In this document: positions 8,496 to 17,644 of the stretch, in pieces
How positions within the stretch are numbered: position 1 is the first letter of the stretch
How the letters are laid out: every line of letters starts with the position of its first letter
DNA from: Streptomyces yangpuensis
GTDB taxonomy: Bacteria > Actinomycetota > Actinomycetes > Streptomycetales > Streptomycetaceae
NCBI RefSeq assembly: GCF_001005295.1
Contig: NZ_LBMK01000001.1
Span: 178,976-242,975 of the forward strand
DNA length: 64,000 bases
Direction: 5' to 3'
Made by a program: the position numbers and the translations under genes
Notes under the pieces: generated by a model
What the model saw: only the letters and a program-made list of their open reading frames with translations
The model's database searches: none
What the model was told of the DNA's origin: nothing

Positions 8496-9326
8496 ATGTC
8501 CATTCTCGTGACCGGCGGTCGTGGCGCCGTCGCCCGCGGTCTCGCCGGCCTCCTTGAGGCCCGCGGTATCCCGTACCGCCTCGGCTCCCGTGAGCGGGGC
8601 ACCCCCGATGCCGTCCACTGCGACCTCGGCGATCCGGCGACGCTTCCCGGCGCCCTCGCCGGCATCCGCTCCGTGTTCCTCTATGCGGAGGCGTCCGGCA
8701 TCGAGGCCTTCACGAAGGAGGCCGTGGCCGCCGGAGTGGAGCACGTCGTGCTCCTGTCCTCCTCCTCCTCCTCGGTGCTCGCCCCGGACGCCGCCGACAA
8801 CCCGCTGTCGGCCTCGCACCTCGTGGTCGAGCAGGCTCTGTCGGCCTCCCCGCTGCGCACCACCCTGCTGCGGCCGGGGTCCTTCGCGGGCAACGCCCGG
8901 AGCTGGGCCCGGCCGCTGAGGTCGGGCCGTCCGGTCCGCCTGCCCTACCCCGGCGCCTACTGCGACCCCGTGCACGAGACCGACCTCGCCGAGGCGGCCC
9001 TCGCCGTCCTCACCGAGCCGGCCCTGGCCGGCCGCGCGTACACGCTGACCGGCCCGCAGGCGCTGACCTTCGCGGCCCAGCTCTCGATACTGGGCGATGT
9101 CCTCGGCCGGTCCATACCCTTCGAGGCCGTCTCGGCCCAGGAGTGGAAGGCCGAGGCCGAGGCCGACGGCCACGTCCCCGGCCCCTACGCCGACGCGCTC
9201 CTGGAGTACTGGGCGTCCACCGACGGTCTCCCGGTCGAGATCACGGGCGCCGTCGAGCGGCTCACCGGCCACCCGGCCCGCACCTTCCGGACCTGGGCCG
9301 AGGAGCACGCCGACGTCTTCGCGTGA
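8496..9326 (+). CDS. NmrA-type NAD(P)-binding reductase
   Basis: 276-residue atypical short-chain dehydrogenase. The N-terminal cofactor motif is VTGGRGAVARGLAGLLEARG (about 5-24), and the centre contains SASHLVVEQALSASPLRTTLLRPG as in NmrA/QOR2-type proteins, which bind NADP(H) and act on quinones or sense redox state. No Tyr-x-x-x-Lys catalytic pair is visible, in line with the NmrA subgroup. Divergent to the MarR gene, suggesting induction when MarR is released. The ATG at 8496 lies eight bases after GAATGAGGA. Substrate is unknown. Confidence 0.85.
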   Translation: MSILVTGGRGAVARGLAGLLEARGIPYRLGSRERGTPDAVHCDLGDPATLPGALAGIRSVFLYAEASGIEAFTKEAVAAGVEHVVLLSSSSSSVLAPDAADNPLSASHLVVEQALSASPLRTTLLRPGSFAGNARSWARPLRSGRPVRLPYPGAYCDPVHETDLAEAALAVLTEPALAGRAYTLTGPQALTFAAQLSILGDVLGRSIPFEAVSAQEWKAEAEADGHVPGPYADALLEYWASTDGLPVEITGAVERLTGHPARTFRTWAEEHADVFA

Positions 9327-9371
9327 GCTCCCCGGCGGGCCGGCTGCATGACCCTTCTCCATGACCGCCTT

Positions 9372-10757
9372 CTACATGACCCCCTTCCGGGCCAGGCGGG
9401 CGTACCAGTGGGCGCTGGAACGCGGCGTGCGGACCTGGGTGTCGTAGTCGACGTGCACGATGCCGAAACGCTTGCTGTACCCGTAGGACCACTCGAAGTT
9501 GTCCAGCAGCGACCAGAGGAAGTAGCCCCCCACCGGGGCGCCGTCCGCCAGCGCGCGGTGGATGGTGGCGAGGTGGGCCTGCAGGTAGGCGATCCGCTGC
9601 GGGTCGTGCAGGTCCGGGGCGTAGGCCGCGCCGTTCTCGGTGACCATCAGCGGCAGGCCGGGCGCCTCGCGGGTGAAGCGCATCAGCAGGTCGTACAGGC
9701 CGGTGGGGTCGATCGACCAGCCCATGTCGGTCTGTTCCCCGGGGGGCTGGTGGAAGGCCACCGTGTCCGCGGCGGGCCACGGGGAGTGGGACGCGGCGCC
9801 GTGTCCGTCGGCGCGCGGGCCGTTCCCGTCCGGGGCCGCCGACACCACCGCCGGCGTGTAGTAGTTGACGCCGAGGAAGTCCAGCGGCTGGCGGATCAGC
9901 GCCTCGTCGCCGGTGCGGACGAACGACCAGTCCGTCAGGGACGCGGTGTCCGCGAGCAGGTCCTGCGGGTAGGCGCCGTTCAGCAGCGGCCCGGTGAAGA
10001 TCCGGTTGGCCAGCGCGTCGATACGGCGGGCGGCGTCCAGGTCGGCCGCCGAGCCGGTCAGCGGGCGTACCGCGCTGGGGTTGAGGGCGATGCCCGCCCG
10101 GGTCCTGGCCGGGAGGGCCGCCGCGGCCAGGCCGTGGGCCAGGTTCAGGTGGTGGGCCGCGCGCAGCGAGTCGGCGGGGGAGGTGCGGCCGGGGGCGTGC
10201 ACGCCGGAGGCGTAGCCGAGGAAGGCGCTGCACCAGGGCTCGTTGAGGGTGGTCCAGAGCTCCACGCGGTCGGCGAGCACGTCCGCGACCTGCTGGGCGT
10301 ACTGGGCGAAGGCGTAGGCGGTCTCCCGCTCGGGCCAGCCGCCGGCGTCCTCCAGCTCCTGCGGGAGGTCCCAGTGGTAGAGGGTCACGCAGGGCCGGAT
10401 GCCTTGCGCGAGCAGCTCGTCGACGAGCTCGTCGTAGAAGCCGATCCCGCCGGCCAGGACACGCGGCCAGGACACCGAGAACCGGTAGGCTCCGAGCCCC
10501 AGTTCGGACATGAGGCCGACGTCCTCGCGCCACAGCCGGTGGTGGTCGACCGCGACGTCGCCGGTGTGGCCGCCGTACACCCTGCCCGGGGTGCGGCAGA
10601 AGGTGTCCCAGATGGACGGCCCGCGCAGGGCGGCCGCGCCCTCGATCTGGAAGGCCGCCGTGGCCGTGCCCCACAGGAACCCGTCGGGGAAGCGGAGTTC
10701 CCCGCTTGGATCCGTCGCGTTCGACGGGTGAGTCGTGTGCGTCGGGGTGTCAGTCAT
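9372..10757 (-). CDS. bglC: GH1 beta-glucosidase (cellobiose hydrolysis)
   Basis: 461-residue intracellular glycoside hydrolase family 1 enzyme that splits imported cellobiose and short cello-oligosaccharides to glucose. The N-terminal motif [15 protein letters not shown], the acid/base E173 in TLNEPW and the nucleophile E374 in VTENG are all present; the C-terminal [13 protein letters not shown] motif shapes the -1 subsite. No signal peptide. The ATG at 10757 overlaps the TGA of cebG (ATGA), so the two are translationally coupled as the last genes of the cebEFG-bglC operon. Control by CebR through the operator at 13983-14000 is expected from the known system. Confidence 0.92.
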   Translation of the reverse strand: MTDTPTHTTHPSNATDPSGELRFPDGFLWGTATAAFQIEGAAALRGPSIWDTFCRTPGRVYGGHTGDVAVDHHRLWREDVGLMSELGLGAYRFSVSWPRVLAGGIGFYDELVDELLAQGIRPCVTLYHWDLPQELEDAGGWPERETAYAFAQYAQQVADVLADRVELWTTLNEPWCSAFLGYASGVHAPGRTSPADSLRAAHHLNLAHGLAAAALPARTRAGIALNPSAVRPLTGSAADLDAARRIDALANRIFTGPLLNGAYPQDLLADTASLTDWSFVRTGDEALIRQPLDFLGVNYYTPAVVSAAPDGNGPRADGHGAASHSPWPAADTVAFHQPPGEQTDMGWSIDPTGLYDLLMRFTREAPGLPLMVTENGAAYAPDLHDPQRIAYLQAHLATIHRALADGAPVGGYFLWSLLDNFEWSYGYSKRFGIVHVDYDTQVRTPRSSAHWYARLARKGVM

Positions 10758-11578
10758 CCCTTTACCGCTCCCTGCATGATGCCGCCGACGATCTGGCGGC
10801 CGAAGACGAGAAACACCAGCAGCAGCGGGAGCGTGCCCAGGAGCGCACCCGCCATGATCACCGACTGGTCGGGGATGTATCCCCGGCCCAGTCCGGTCAG
10901 GGCCACCTGGACCGTCGGGCTGCCGTTCTGGGTCAGCGCGACGATCGGCCAGAAGAAGTCGTTCCAGGACATGACGAAGGTCAGCATCCCCAGCACAGCC
11001 ATCGCCGGCCGGGCCGCCGGGAAGACCACGTGCCACATGACCCGCAGGGAGCTCGCCCCGTCCGTGCGGGCGGCCTCCACCAGTTCCGTCGGCAGCGCGT
11101 GCACCAGGTACTGGCGCATGAAGAACACCCCGAAGGCGCACACCAGGGAGGGCAGGACCACCGCCTGGAGCCGGTCGGTCCACGACAGCTTCGCGATCAG
11201 CATGTACAGCGGCACCACGCTCAGCTGCGGCGGGATCAGCATCGTCCCCACCACCAGGGCCATCAGCATCCGGCGCCCGCGGAAGCGCAGTTTGGCGAAG
11301 GCGAAGCCCGCCAGGGTGGAGAAGAGGACCGTCCCGACGGTGACGGTGCCCGCCACGATCACCGTGTTCAGCAGGGCCGTGCCCATGTTGGCGTCGGTCC
11401 AGGCGATTTGAAGGTTGCGTCCCAGGTTCCCCCCGAACCAGAACGGCGGCGGGGTCTGGGCCAGGCGGGTATTGGTACGGGAGGCCGCGATCGCCGTCCA
11501 CACCAGAGGGAAGAGCGACCCGGCCGTGAAGAGGCCGAGCGCCAGATAGGTGAGCCGGCCCGCGCGCAGTGATCTCAT
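10754..11578 (-). CDS. cebG: Cellobiose ABC transporter permease
   Basis: 274-residue inner-membrane permease of the CUT1 carbohydrate ABC family with about six helices. The cytoplasmic EAA loop is [20 protein letters not shown]-like (about residues 177-196), where the shared MsiK-type ATPase would dock; no ATPase gene lies in this cluster, as is normal for Streptomyces CUT1 systems. Overlaps cebF upstream by four bases and bglC downstream by four bases. Assignment to cellobiose rests on the whole cebR-cebEFG-bglC arrangement and the CebR operator. Confidence 0.9.
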   Translation of the reverse strand: MRSLRAGRLTYLALGLFTAGSLFPLVWTAIAASRTNTRLAQTPPPFWFGGNLGRNLQIAWTDANMGTALLNTVIVAGTVTVGTVLFSTLAGFAFAKLRFRGRRMLMALVVGTMLIPPQLSVVPLYMLIAKLSWTDRLQAVVLPSLVCAFGVFFMRQYLVHALPTELVEAARTDGASSLRVMWHVVFPAARPAMAVLGMLTFVMSWNDFFWPIVALTQNGSPTVQVALTGLGRGYIPDQSVIMAGALLGTLPLLLVFLVFGRQIVGGIMQGAVKG

Positions 11579-12570
11579 CGCGCATTCCCCCGTCCGCGCA
11601 GCAGCCGCGCCGCCCCGGCGATCAGCAGCAGGATCAGGAACATCGCCCAGGCGATCGCCGAGGCCCGCCCAAGGTGCAGGTTCACCCAGCCCTGCTCGTA
11701 CAGGTACAGCCCGAGCGTCTGGAACTGGTGGTCCGAGCCGCCAGTGGCGCCCGCCCCGCCGTTGAACAGCAGCGGTTCACCGAACAGCTGGGTCGCCCCG
11801 ATCGTCGACACCACGCACGTGAAGAGGATCGTCGGCCGCAGCGAGGGCACCGTGACGTGGAGGAACTGCTGCCAGCGCGAGGCCCCGTCCAGCGCGGCCG
11901 ACTCGTACAGCTCGCCCGGTATGGCCTGCATGGCCGCCAGGTAGATCAGCGCGTTGTAGCCGGTCCACCGCCAGATCACGATGGTGGAGACCGCAAACTG
12001 GGAGGCGAAGGTGCCGTTCTGCCAGTCCACCGCCCCGAGGCCGACCGCCGAGAGCGCCCAGTTGATCATCCCGTAGTCCCGGCCGAAGAGCAGCACGAAG
12101 ACGAGCGTGGCCGCCGCCACCGAGGTGGCGTACGGGGTGAGCACGGCGACCCGGAAGAACGCCGAGCCCCGCAGCCGGTAGTTGAGCAGGTGGGCCACGC
12201 CCAGCGCGATCGCCAGCTGCGGGACCGTCGAGAGCAGCCCGATGGTGACGGTGTTGCGCAGCGCGTTCCAGAAGAACTCGTCGTCCCACAGCCGGGTGAA
12301 GTTCCGCAGGCCCACCCACGTCATGCTGTCCGGATCGGTCAGCTCCACCTGGTGCAGCGCCGCCCATCCCGTGTAGAGCAGCGGGAACAGCCCGAAGGCG
12401 GCGAAGAACAGGAAGAAGGGGGCCACGAAGGCGTACGGGCTCCAGCGCAGGTCCCAGCGGTAGCGGCGCGAGCGCCACACCTGGCCCCGCCGGCCGCGGC
12501 CGCCCCCCTCCGCCGCCGGCCGCTCGGGGGCGGCGGCGGAGGGGGACAGGAGAGCCGTCTCGTCCGTCAC
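11575..12570 (-). CDS. cebF: Cellobiose ABC transporter permease
   Basis: 331-residue first permease of the CebEFG importer. About 50 basic and Pro/Gly-rich cytoplasmic residues precede the first helix ([20 protein letters not shown]), typical of the MalF/CebF-type partner. The EAA loop is [20 protein letters not shown]. The stop codon overlaps the cebG start, and the gene begins seven bases after cebE ends, so the three form a tight operon. It pairs with CebG to form the membrane channel. Confidence 0.9.
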   Translation of the reverse strand: MTDETALLSPSAAAPERPAAEGGGRGRRGQVWRSRRYRWDLRWSPYAFVAPFFLFFAAFGLFPLLYTGWAALHQVELTDPDSMTWVGLRNFTRLWDDEFFWNALRNTVTIGLLSTVPQLAIALGVAHLLNYRLRGSAFFRVAVLTPYATSVAAATLVFVLLFGRDYGMINWALSAVGLGAVDWQNGTFASQFAVSTIVIWRWTGYNALIYLAAMQAIPGELYESAALDGASRWQQFLHVTVPSLRPTILFTCVVSTIGATQLFGEPLLFNGGAGATGGSDHQFQTLGLYLYEQGWVNLHLGRASAIAWAMFLILLLIAGAARLLRGRGNAR

Positions 12571-12577
12571 CGGCGCC

Positions 12578-13930
12578 TCACTGGTCCAGGGCGTTGTCGA
12601 TGGCCTTCACCGCGGCCTCCCAGCCCTCCTGCGGGCTCCGGCCCTTCTGGTCGACCTGGAGCATCCCGATGTCCGACAGGTTCTGGGAGATCACCAGGTC
12701 CTTCGGGCCGACCGCGGCCACCGGCACCCCCTGGGCCGCCTTGGAGAAGATCTCCCCGATCGGCGCCCCGCCGAAGTACTCGTGCTTCGCCCCCGACACC
12801 GTCGGCAGCTTGTAGGCGGCGCTCGCGCTCGGGAAGCTGCCCCGCTTCTCGAAGAGCTTCGCCTGCTGCTCCGGAGCCGTCAGCCAGGCCGCCAGCTTCG
12901 CCGCCTCCTCGGCGCGCTTGCCCGCCTTCGGGACCACCAGGAAGGAGCCGCCCCAGTTGCTGGGCTTCGGAGCCTGGGCCACGTCCCACTTGTCCTTGCC
13001 CGACGGACCCGCCTTGTCCTGGATGTAGCCGAGCATCCAGGCCGGGCAGGAGACCGTCGCGAAGGCGCCGTTGGCGAAGCCCTGGTCCCAGCCCGGGGTG
13101 AACTGCTGCAGCTTGGCGCTGAGCCCCTCGGTGGCGAAGGACGCGGCCAGGTCGAAGGCCCCGCGCACCGCCGGATTGGTCTTGTAGACGACCTTGCCCT
13201 GCTCGTCGTAGAACCGCTGCGCGCTGCTGCCCGTGACCGCCGCCATGACACCGGACGCCGAGTCCACGAAGGCCTTGCCGTCGCCGGCCTTCGCCTTGTA
13301 GGTCTTGCCCGTCTCCAGGTACTTGTTCCAGTCGCCCGCCCACAGCGCGCCGACGGCCTCCCGGTCGGTCGGCAGCCCGGCCGCCTCGAACAGGTCCTTG
13401 CGGTAGCAGATGCCCTGCGGGCCGATGTCGGTGCCGAGGCCCACCGTGGCCCCGCCCTTCGCGGCGGGCGCCGTGCCCTGGGCCCACTTCCACGGCAGGT
13501 ACGCGGCCTTGTCCACGCCCGCCACCTTGCCCAGGTCCACCAGCTTGTCGGCCTGGGTCGCGGTGATCTCGGCGATGTTGTTGACCTCGACGGCCTGGAT
13601 GTCGGCGAGCCCGCTGCCCGTCCCCAGGTGCGTGAGGAGCTGGGGGTAGTAGTTCTCGTTCCGCTCGATGGATGTCTGCTCGATGCGGATCGAGGGGTTC
13701 TTCGCCATGTACTCGTCGTAGAGCCCGGCCTCCTGGAGGCCGAAGGCTCCGAAGACGCCCACGGTCAGGGTGGTCCGGCCCTTTCCGTCGGCCGAGGAGG
13801 AACCCGGCTCCGGGGCCGCGTCGGGGTCCTGCGCGCACCCTCCGAGCAGCAGCGCGGCGGCGCCCACCGTGGCGACCGCCGTGGCGAGGGTTCTTCGGGC
13901 TCGTGCTCGGGCCGGGGACTGGGCTCGCAT
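12578..13930 (-). CDS. cebE: Cellobiose/cellotriose-binding lipoprotein
   Basis: 450-residue extracellular sugar-binding lipoprotein. A basic n-region and hydrophobic stretch end in the lipobox LLGG-C32, followed by an acidic/Ser-rich linker. The mature part is a type I solute-binding protein rich in Trp and Tyr suited to stack sugars (DWNKYLETGKTYKAK, GWDQGFANGAF, NWGGSFLVV). The start is the ATG at 13930 because GGAGGAACCC lies directly upstream; an in-frame upstream start would bury the signal peptide. The CebR operator lies 53 bases upstream. In S. scabiei-type systems this importer also takes up cellotriose that triggers virulence. Confidence 0.9.
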   Translation of the reverse strand: MRAQSPARARARRTLATAVATVGAAALLLGGCAQDPDAAPEPGSSSADGKGRTTLTVGVFGAFGLQEAGLYDEYMAKNPSIRIEQTSIERNENYYPQLLTHLGTGSGLADIQAVEVNNIAEITATQADKLVDLGKVAGVDKAAYLPWKWAQGTAPAAKGGATVGLGTDIGPQGICYRKDLFEAAGLPTDREAVGALWAGDWNKYLETGKTYKAKAGDGKAFVDSASGVMAAVTGSSAQRFYDEQGKVVYKTNPAVRGAFDLAASFATEGLSAKLQQFTPGWDQGFANGAFATVSCPAWMLGYIQDKAGPSGKDKWDVAQAPKPSNWGGSFLVVPKAGKRAEEAAKLAAWLTAPEQQAKLFEKRGSFPSASAAYKLPTVSGAKHEYFGGAPIGEIFSKAAQGVPVAAVGPKDLVISQNLSDIGMLQVDQKGRSPQEGWEAAVKAIDNALDQ

Positions 13931-13982
13931 GGGTTCCTCCCTGAAGGGGTGGGCGACAACGTGGGGGTGTCGTGTGACACAG

Positions 13983-14000
13983 TGTGGGAGCGCTCCCACA
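13983..14000. promoter_or_regulatory. CebR operator
   Basis: Perfect 18-base palindrome TGTGGGAGCGCTCCCACA. Its inner 14 bases, TGGGAGCGCTCCCA, equal the known CebR-binding consensus. It lies between the divergent cebE and cebR starts (53 and 37 bases away), so one site can repress cebEFG-bglC and autoregulate cebR; cellobiose would relieve repression. Confidence 0.93.
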
Positions 14001-14036
14001 GTAGTCAAGGGGTAGATTCACAACCGGGAGGAAGCC

Positions 14037-15083
14037 ATGAACGGGCACGGGCGCAGTGGGGGACGGCCGACGCTGGAAGAGGTGGCGGCGCGCGCCGGAG
14101 TCGGACGCGGCACGGTGTCCCGGGTGATCAACGGGTCCTCCAAGGTCAGCGAGCAGACCAAGGCCGCGGTCGAGGCGGCCGTGACCGAGCTGGGGTACGT
14201 ACCCAACCGCGCGGCGCGCGCCCTCGCGGCCAACCGCAACGACGCCATCGCGCTCGTGATCCCGGAGCCCGAGGCCCGGTTCTTCGCCGAGCCGTACTTC
14301 TCCGAAGTGGTCCGCGGGGTCGGGGCCGCCCTCGCGGAGACCGACATCCAGCTCGTCCTCACCCTGGCCGGCAGCGACCGCGAGCGCCGCCGCCTCGCGC
14401 ACTACCTGTCCGGGCACCGGGTCGACGGCGTGCTGCTGGTCTCCGTCCATGCCGGGGACCCGCTCCCGGAACTGCTGGTCGAGCTCGGCATCCCGACCGT
14501 GATCAGCGGCCGCCGGTCCGCCGCCGAGACGCTGCCCTGTGTGGACTCCGACAACCTGGAGGGCGCCGCCGAGGCAGTACGTCACCTGCTCGACCGGGGC
14601 CGCCGGACGATCGCCACGATCACCGGCCCGCTGGACGTGTACGGAGCCCGCTGCCGGCTCGACGGCTACCGGCAGGCCCTGGCCGCCGCGGGCCGCCCCG
14701 TGGACGAGCGGCTCGTCGCGGTCGCCGACTTCACCGAGGAGGGCGGCCGCCGGGCCATGCGCGAGCTGCTGGAGCGCAGCCCCGCGCTCGACGCGGTCTT
14801 CGCCTCCTCGGACGTCATGGCGGCGGGCGCCCGGCTGGAGCTGCGCGCGGCCGGCCGCCGGATCCCGCACGACGTGGCGCTGGTCGGCTTCGACGACTCG
14901 GTGGTGGCCCGGCACATGGACCCGCCGCTGACCAGCGTCCGCCAGCCCATCGAGGAGATGGGCCGGACCATGGCGAGGATGCTGCTGGAGCGCGTCTCGG
15001 GAGGGCGGGGGAGCGCCACCGGCACGGGCGGCGGGCCCTCGGTGGTCCTGCAGAACAGACTGGTGGTCCGGGAGTCGTCCTGA
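14037..15083 (+). CDS. cebR: LacI-family cellobiose repressor
   Basis: 348-residue regulator. Residues 11-35 are the LacI helix-turn-helix (TLEEVAARAGVGRGTVSRV) followed by the hinge helix NRAARALAANR that inserts in the minor groove. The remainder is the periplasmic-binding-protein-like effector domain with typical motifs FAEPYFSEVVRG, HRVDGVLLVS and VGFDDSVVARHMDPPLTSVRQP. The divergent placement, the operator and the neighbouring cebEFG-bglC genes identify it as CebR rather than another LacI protein. GGGAGG precedes the ATG. It should release DNA on binding cellobiose. Confidence 0.92.
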   Translation: MNGHGRSGGRPTLEEVAARAGVGRGTVSRVINGSSKVSEQTKAAVEAAVTELGYVPNRAARALAANRNDAIALVIPEPEARFFAEPYFSEVVRGVGAALAETDIQLVLTLAGSDRERRRLAHYLSGHRVDGVLLVSVHAGDPLPELLVELGIPTVISGRRSAAETLPCVDSDNLEGAAEAVRHLLDRGRRTIATITGPLDVYGARCRLDGYRQALAAAGRPVDERLVAVADFTEEGGRRAMRELLERSPALDAVFASSDVMAAGARLELRAAGRRIPHDVALVGFDDSVVARHMDPPLTSVRQPIEEMGRTMARMLLERVSGGRGSATGTGGGPSVVLQNRLVVRESS

Positions 15084-15166
15084 CCGCCCCGGAGCCCCCG
15101 AAAGCGCGGAGCCCCCGAAAGCGCGGGGCCACCCTGCGCGGGACCACCCTGTGCGGGGACACGCAG

Positions 15167-15200
15167 AAGGCCCCGGTCCGCTTCCGCGTACCGGGGCCTT
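15167..15200. terminator. Bidirectional hairpin terminator
   Basis: Perfect 11-base arms AAGGCCCCGGT (15167-15177) and ACCGGGGCCTT (15190-15200) around a 12-base loop. It lies between cebR and the convergent tRNA-His gene and has AA/TT flanks usable in either direction. Confidence 0.85.
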
Positions 15201-15207
15201 CCCGCAG

Positions 15208-15280
15208 GGTGAGTGACGGGACTTGAACCCGCGGCCACCTGGACCACAACCAGGTGCTCTACCAACTGAGCTACACCCAC
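15208..15280 (-). tRNA. tRNA-His (GTG)
   Basis: The minus strand folds as a 73-base cloverleaf. Acceptor GTGGGTG pairs with CACTCAC (one G-T pair), the D-arm contains AGCTCAGTTGGTAGAGC, the anticodon stem CCTGG/CCAGG holds loop TTGTGGT (anticodon GTG), and the T-arm carries GGTTCAAGTCC. The discriminator is C73 and the base before the acceptor (15281) encodes G, as expected for the G-1 of tRNA-His. CCA is not encoded. Confidence 0.97.
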
Positions 15281-15387
15281 CATGTCCGGTCGGAGAACCG
15301 ACCGGCCGAAGAAAAGGGTACAGGGTTCAGGAGGGTGCTCGCTCCACCCTTTTCCCGCACCCCCTCCGGAGGGGTCGGGCAGGACGC

Positions 15388-15990
15388 CTACGCGCCCGGC
15401 GCCGTGTGCTTGGCCGCGATGCTGCGGGCCGTGTCCGAGTCGGGTCCGGGCTGCGGCACGAAGACGGCCTCCCGGTAGTAGCGCAGCTCGGTGATGGAGT
15501 CCTTGATGTCGGCCAGCGCCCGGTGGTTGCCGTTCTTCGGGGGGCTGTTGAAGTACGCCCGCGGGTACCAGCGGCGCGCCAGCTCCTTGACCGAGGACAC
15601 GTCCACGATCCGGTAGTGCAGGTAGCTCTCCAGCGCGGCCATGTCGCGCAGCAGGAAGCCGCGGTCGGTGCCGACCGAGTTCCCGCAGAGCGGTGCCTTG
15701 CGCGGCTCCTTCACGTGCTCCCGTACGTACGCCAGGACCTGCGCCTCGGCGTCCGCGAGGGTGGTTCCGCCGGCCAGCTCGTCCAGCAGGCCGGAGGCGG
15801 TGTGCATCTCGCGGACCACGTCGGGCATGGTCTCCAGGGCACGGTCCGGCGGGCGGATCACGATGTCCACGCCCTCGCCGAGCACGTTGAGTTCCGAGTC
15901 GGTGACCAGCGCGGCCACCTCGATAAGTGCGTCGTCCGTCAACGAGAGCCCGGTCATCTCGCAGTCGATCCACACCATGCGATCGTTCAT
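15388..15990 (-). CDS. orn: Oligoribonuclease
   Basis: 200-residue DEDDh-type 3'-5' exoribonuclease that degrades two- to five-base RNAs and, in actinobacteria, the pGpG product of cyclic-di-GMP breakdown. Motifs: WIDCEMTGL with D9 and E11, [11 protein letters not shown] in the middle, and [12 protein letters not shown] with the catalytic His and last Asp. It is the essential-type family in streptomycetes and lies just downstream of adpA, the usual adpA-ornA arrangement, in which it is made both from its own promoter and by read-through. ATG at 15990 follows AAGGTGGG; a GTG three codons upstream is also possible. Confidence 0.96.
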   Translation of the reverse strand: MNDRMVWIDCEMTGLSLTDDALIEVAALVTDSELNVLGEGVDIVIRPPDRALETMPDVVREMHTASGLLDELAGGTTLADAEAQVLAYVREHVKEPRKAPLCGNSVGTDRGFLLRDMAALESYLHYRIVDVSSVKELARRWYPRAYFNSPPKNGNHRALADIKDSITELRYYREAVFVPQPGPDSDTARSIAAKHTAPGA

Positions 15991-16035
15991 GTGTCCCACC
16001 TTATGCGGTCCCCCGCGGAGCCGACCGCATATGCG

Positions 16036-16073
16036 GAAGGTCCCCCATCGGGGGTGACCGATGGAGGACCTTC
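16036..16073 (-). terminator. Hairpin between adpA and orn
   Basis: Sixteen-base arms (16036-16051 and 16058-16073) with one mismatch and a six-base loop. It sits 23 bases after the adpA stop and 46 bases before the orn start, so it probably attenuates rather than wholly blocks read-through from adpA into orn. No T-run follows, as is common for Streptomyces. Confidence 0.7.
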
Positions 16074-16095
16074 GCTGTCGTACCCGTTGTGAGGG

Positions 16096-17268
16096 TTACG
16101 CGTGTTCCCGCAGGACCCGGTTCGGGGCGTACAGCTCCGTCACCGTGGGGCCCGCCGCGGCCAGGGCCGCCGCCGCCCGGTGGGGCTGCGGAGTGCGCTG
16201 GTGCGGCACCGGTCCCGTGGAGATCTCCGCCACCTGTGCCACGTCGGCCTGCGGCCGGCGTGCCCGGTAGGCCGAGCGGTAGGCGGCCGGGGAGGACCCC
16301 AGCTGCCGCCGGAAGTGACCGCGCAGGGCGACCGGCGAGCGGAACCCGCAGCGTCCGGCGACCTCGTCGACCGAGTAGTCGGAGGTCTCCAGCAGCCGCT
16401 GGGCCTGGAGCACCCGCTGCGTGATCAGCCACTGGAGCGGCGCGCTGCCGGTGAGCGAGCGGAACCGCCGGTCGAAGGTGCGCCTGCTCATGTAGGCGCG
16501 GGCGGCCAGCGTCTCCACGTCGAACTGCTCGTGGAGGTGTTCCAGGGCCCAGGCGACGACCTCGGCCAGCGGGTCGGCGCCGATCTCCTCCGGCAGCGAC
16601 CGGTCGAGGTAGCGCTCCTGGCCGCCGGTGCGGCGCGGCGGCACGACGAGCCTGCGGGCCAGGGCCCCGGCCGCCTCGCTGCCGTGGTCGGTGCGCACGA
16701 TGTGCAGGCAGAGGTCGATTCCGGCAGCCGTGCCCGCAGACGTGAGCACGTCGCCGTCGTCGACGAACAGTTCGCGCGGATCGACGTGGACGGACGGGTA
16801 GCGCTTGGCCAGCGTCGGCGCGTACATCCAGTGCGTCGTCGCGGGCCGGCCGTCCAGCAGACCGGCGGCCGCGAGCACGAACGCCCCGGTGCACAGTCCG
16901 ACGATCCGGGCCCCCTCCTCGTGCGCCAGACGCAGTGCGTCGAGCGCCTCCGGAGGCGGCGGTGAAGTGATGGAACGCCAGGCGGGCACGACGACCGTGC
17001 CTGCCCGGGCGATCGCCTCCAACCCGTACGGCGCGGTCAGTTCGAGTCCGCCGGTGGTCCTGAGCGGACCGTCCTCACCGGCGCACACGAGCAGTCGGTA
17101 GCGTGGAACTCCCGCGTCCTGCCGGTCAATGCCGAACACGGATAGTGGAATGGAGCTCTCGAAGATCGGTCCGCCGCTGAAGAGCAGCACCGCGACGATC
17201 TCCCTGCGGCGACGCCCCGCGAGCTTCCGGCCGGCGTCCGCGACGACGGCGGTGGAATCCTGGCTCAT
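16096..17268 (-). CDS. adpA: AdpA, AraC-family developmental master regulator
   Basis: 390-residue pleiotropic regulator of aerial growth and secondary metabolism. Residues about 24-190 form a DJ-1/PfpI-like dimerization domain (C126 in GLCTGAFVLAAAG). Residues about 235-335 form the AraC-type double helix-turn-helix (SRRTFDRRFRSLTG and VDEVAGRCGFRSPVALRGHF). Neighbourhood with orn supports the name. Most streptomycete adpA genes carry one TTA leucine codon that makes them depend on the bldA tRNA; every codon here was inspected and none is TTA (for example L221 is CTC, L225 and L281 are CTG). The start is ATG at 17268. A candidate AdpA site upstream suggests autoregulation. Confidence 0.95.
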   Translation of the reverse strand: MSQDSTAVVADAGRKLAGRRRREIVAVLLFSGGPIFESSIPLSVFGIDRQDAGVPRYRLLVCAGEDGPLRTTGGLELTAPYGLEAIARAGTVVVPAWRSITSPPPPEALDALRLAHEEGARIVGLCTGAFVLAAAGLLDGRPATTHWMYAPTLAKRYPSVHVDPRELFVDDGDVLTSAGTAAGIDLCLHIVRTDHGSEAAGALARRLVVPPRRTGGQERYLDRSLPEEIGADPLAEVVAWALEHLHEQFDVETLAARAYMSRRTFDRRFRSLTGSAPLQWLITQRVLQAQRLLETSDYSVDEVAGRCGFRSPVALRGHFRRQLGSSPAAYRSAYRARRPQADVAQVAEISTGPVPHQRTPQPHRAAAALAAAGPTVTELYAPNRVLREHA

Positions 17269-17577
17269 GGCGCTAAGCCCCCCTTGGGTGTCGCGACTCC
17301 TTGGTCTGGTCGCACCTGCACGTTTCCCCTCGGCCTTGCACGTGGATCCCCCGCCGTAAATACATGATCGAATCTACTGCGTCCCGTGGTGTCGGCGTGA
17401 CAAGTTCAGCACGCAGCGCTATGTCGACTTCTCAACTTGGCGAAAAGCATTCGATCAGGAAGGGTTCCACTCCGCTACCCGGGTGGGAAGCGCCCAACGC
17501 GGCTGTGGCCAGTACCCATAGGGCCAAAACGCCCCCCGGCGAGTGTCGTCGCTGGTGGTGAGGGGGTCGGGGGGACA
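17269..17577 (-). promoter_or_regulatory. adpA upstream region with AdpA-type site
   Basis: About 310 bases without a gene, as usual for the long leader/promoter of adpA. TGGCCAGTAC at 17506-17515 matches the AdpA-binding consensus TGGCSNGWWY exactly and lies about 240 bases before the start. I could not assign -35/-10 boxes. The region is more AT-rich (for example around 17340-17400) than its surroundings. Confidence 0.5.
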
Positions 17578-17579
17578 TT

Positions 17580-17603
17580 CCGGCAAGGGGGGCGCCCTGC
17601 CGG
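17580..17603 (-). terminator. Hairpin downstream of small membrane-protein gene
   Basis: Nine-base stem CCGGC(A)AGGG with CCCTGCCGG, one bulged A and a short G-rich loop, 41 bases after the end of the minus-strand gene at 17645. Likely a terminator isolating it from adpA. Confidence 0.45.
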
Positions 17604-17644
17604 GAAGTTGGCTGAAAACGTGCGGGTGTGGGTGTGCGAATGAG

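Noticed and set aside
9372-13930. Further CebR operators inside the ceb-bgl operon
   Set aside because: I looked for TGGGAGCGCTCCCA-like palindromes and saw none beyond 13983-14000.
15208-15280. tRNA-His as an attachment site for an integrated element
   Set aside because: No integrase is nearby, I saw no repeated tRNA 3' end in the window, and flanking genes are the expected core neighbours.
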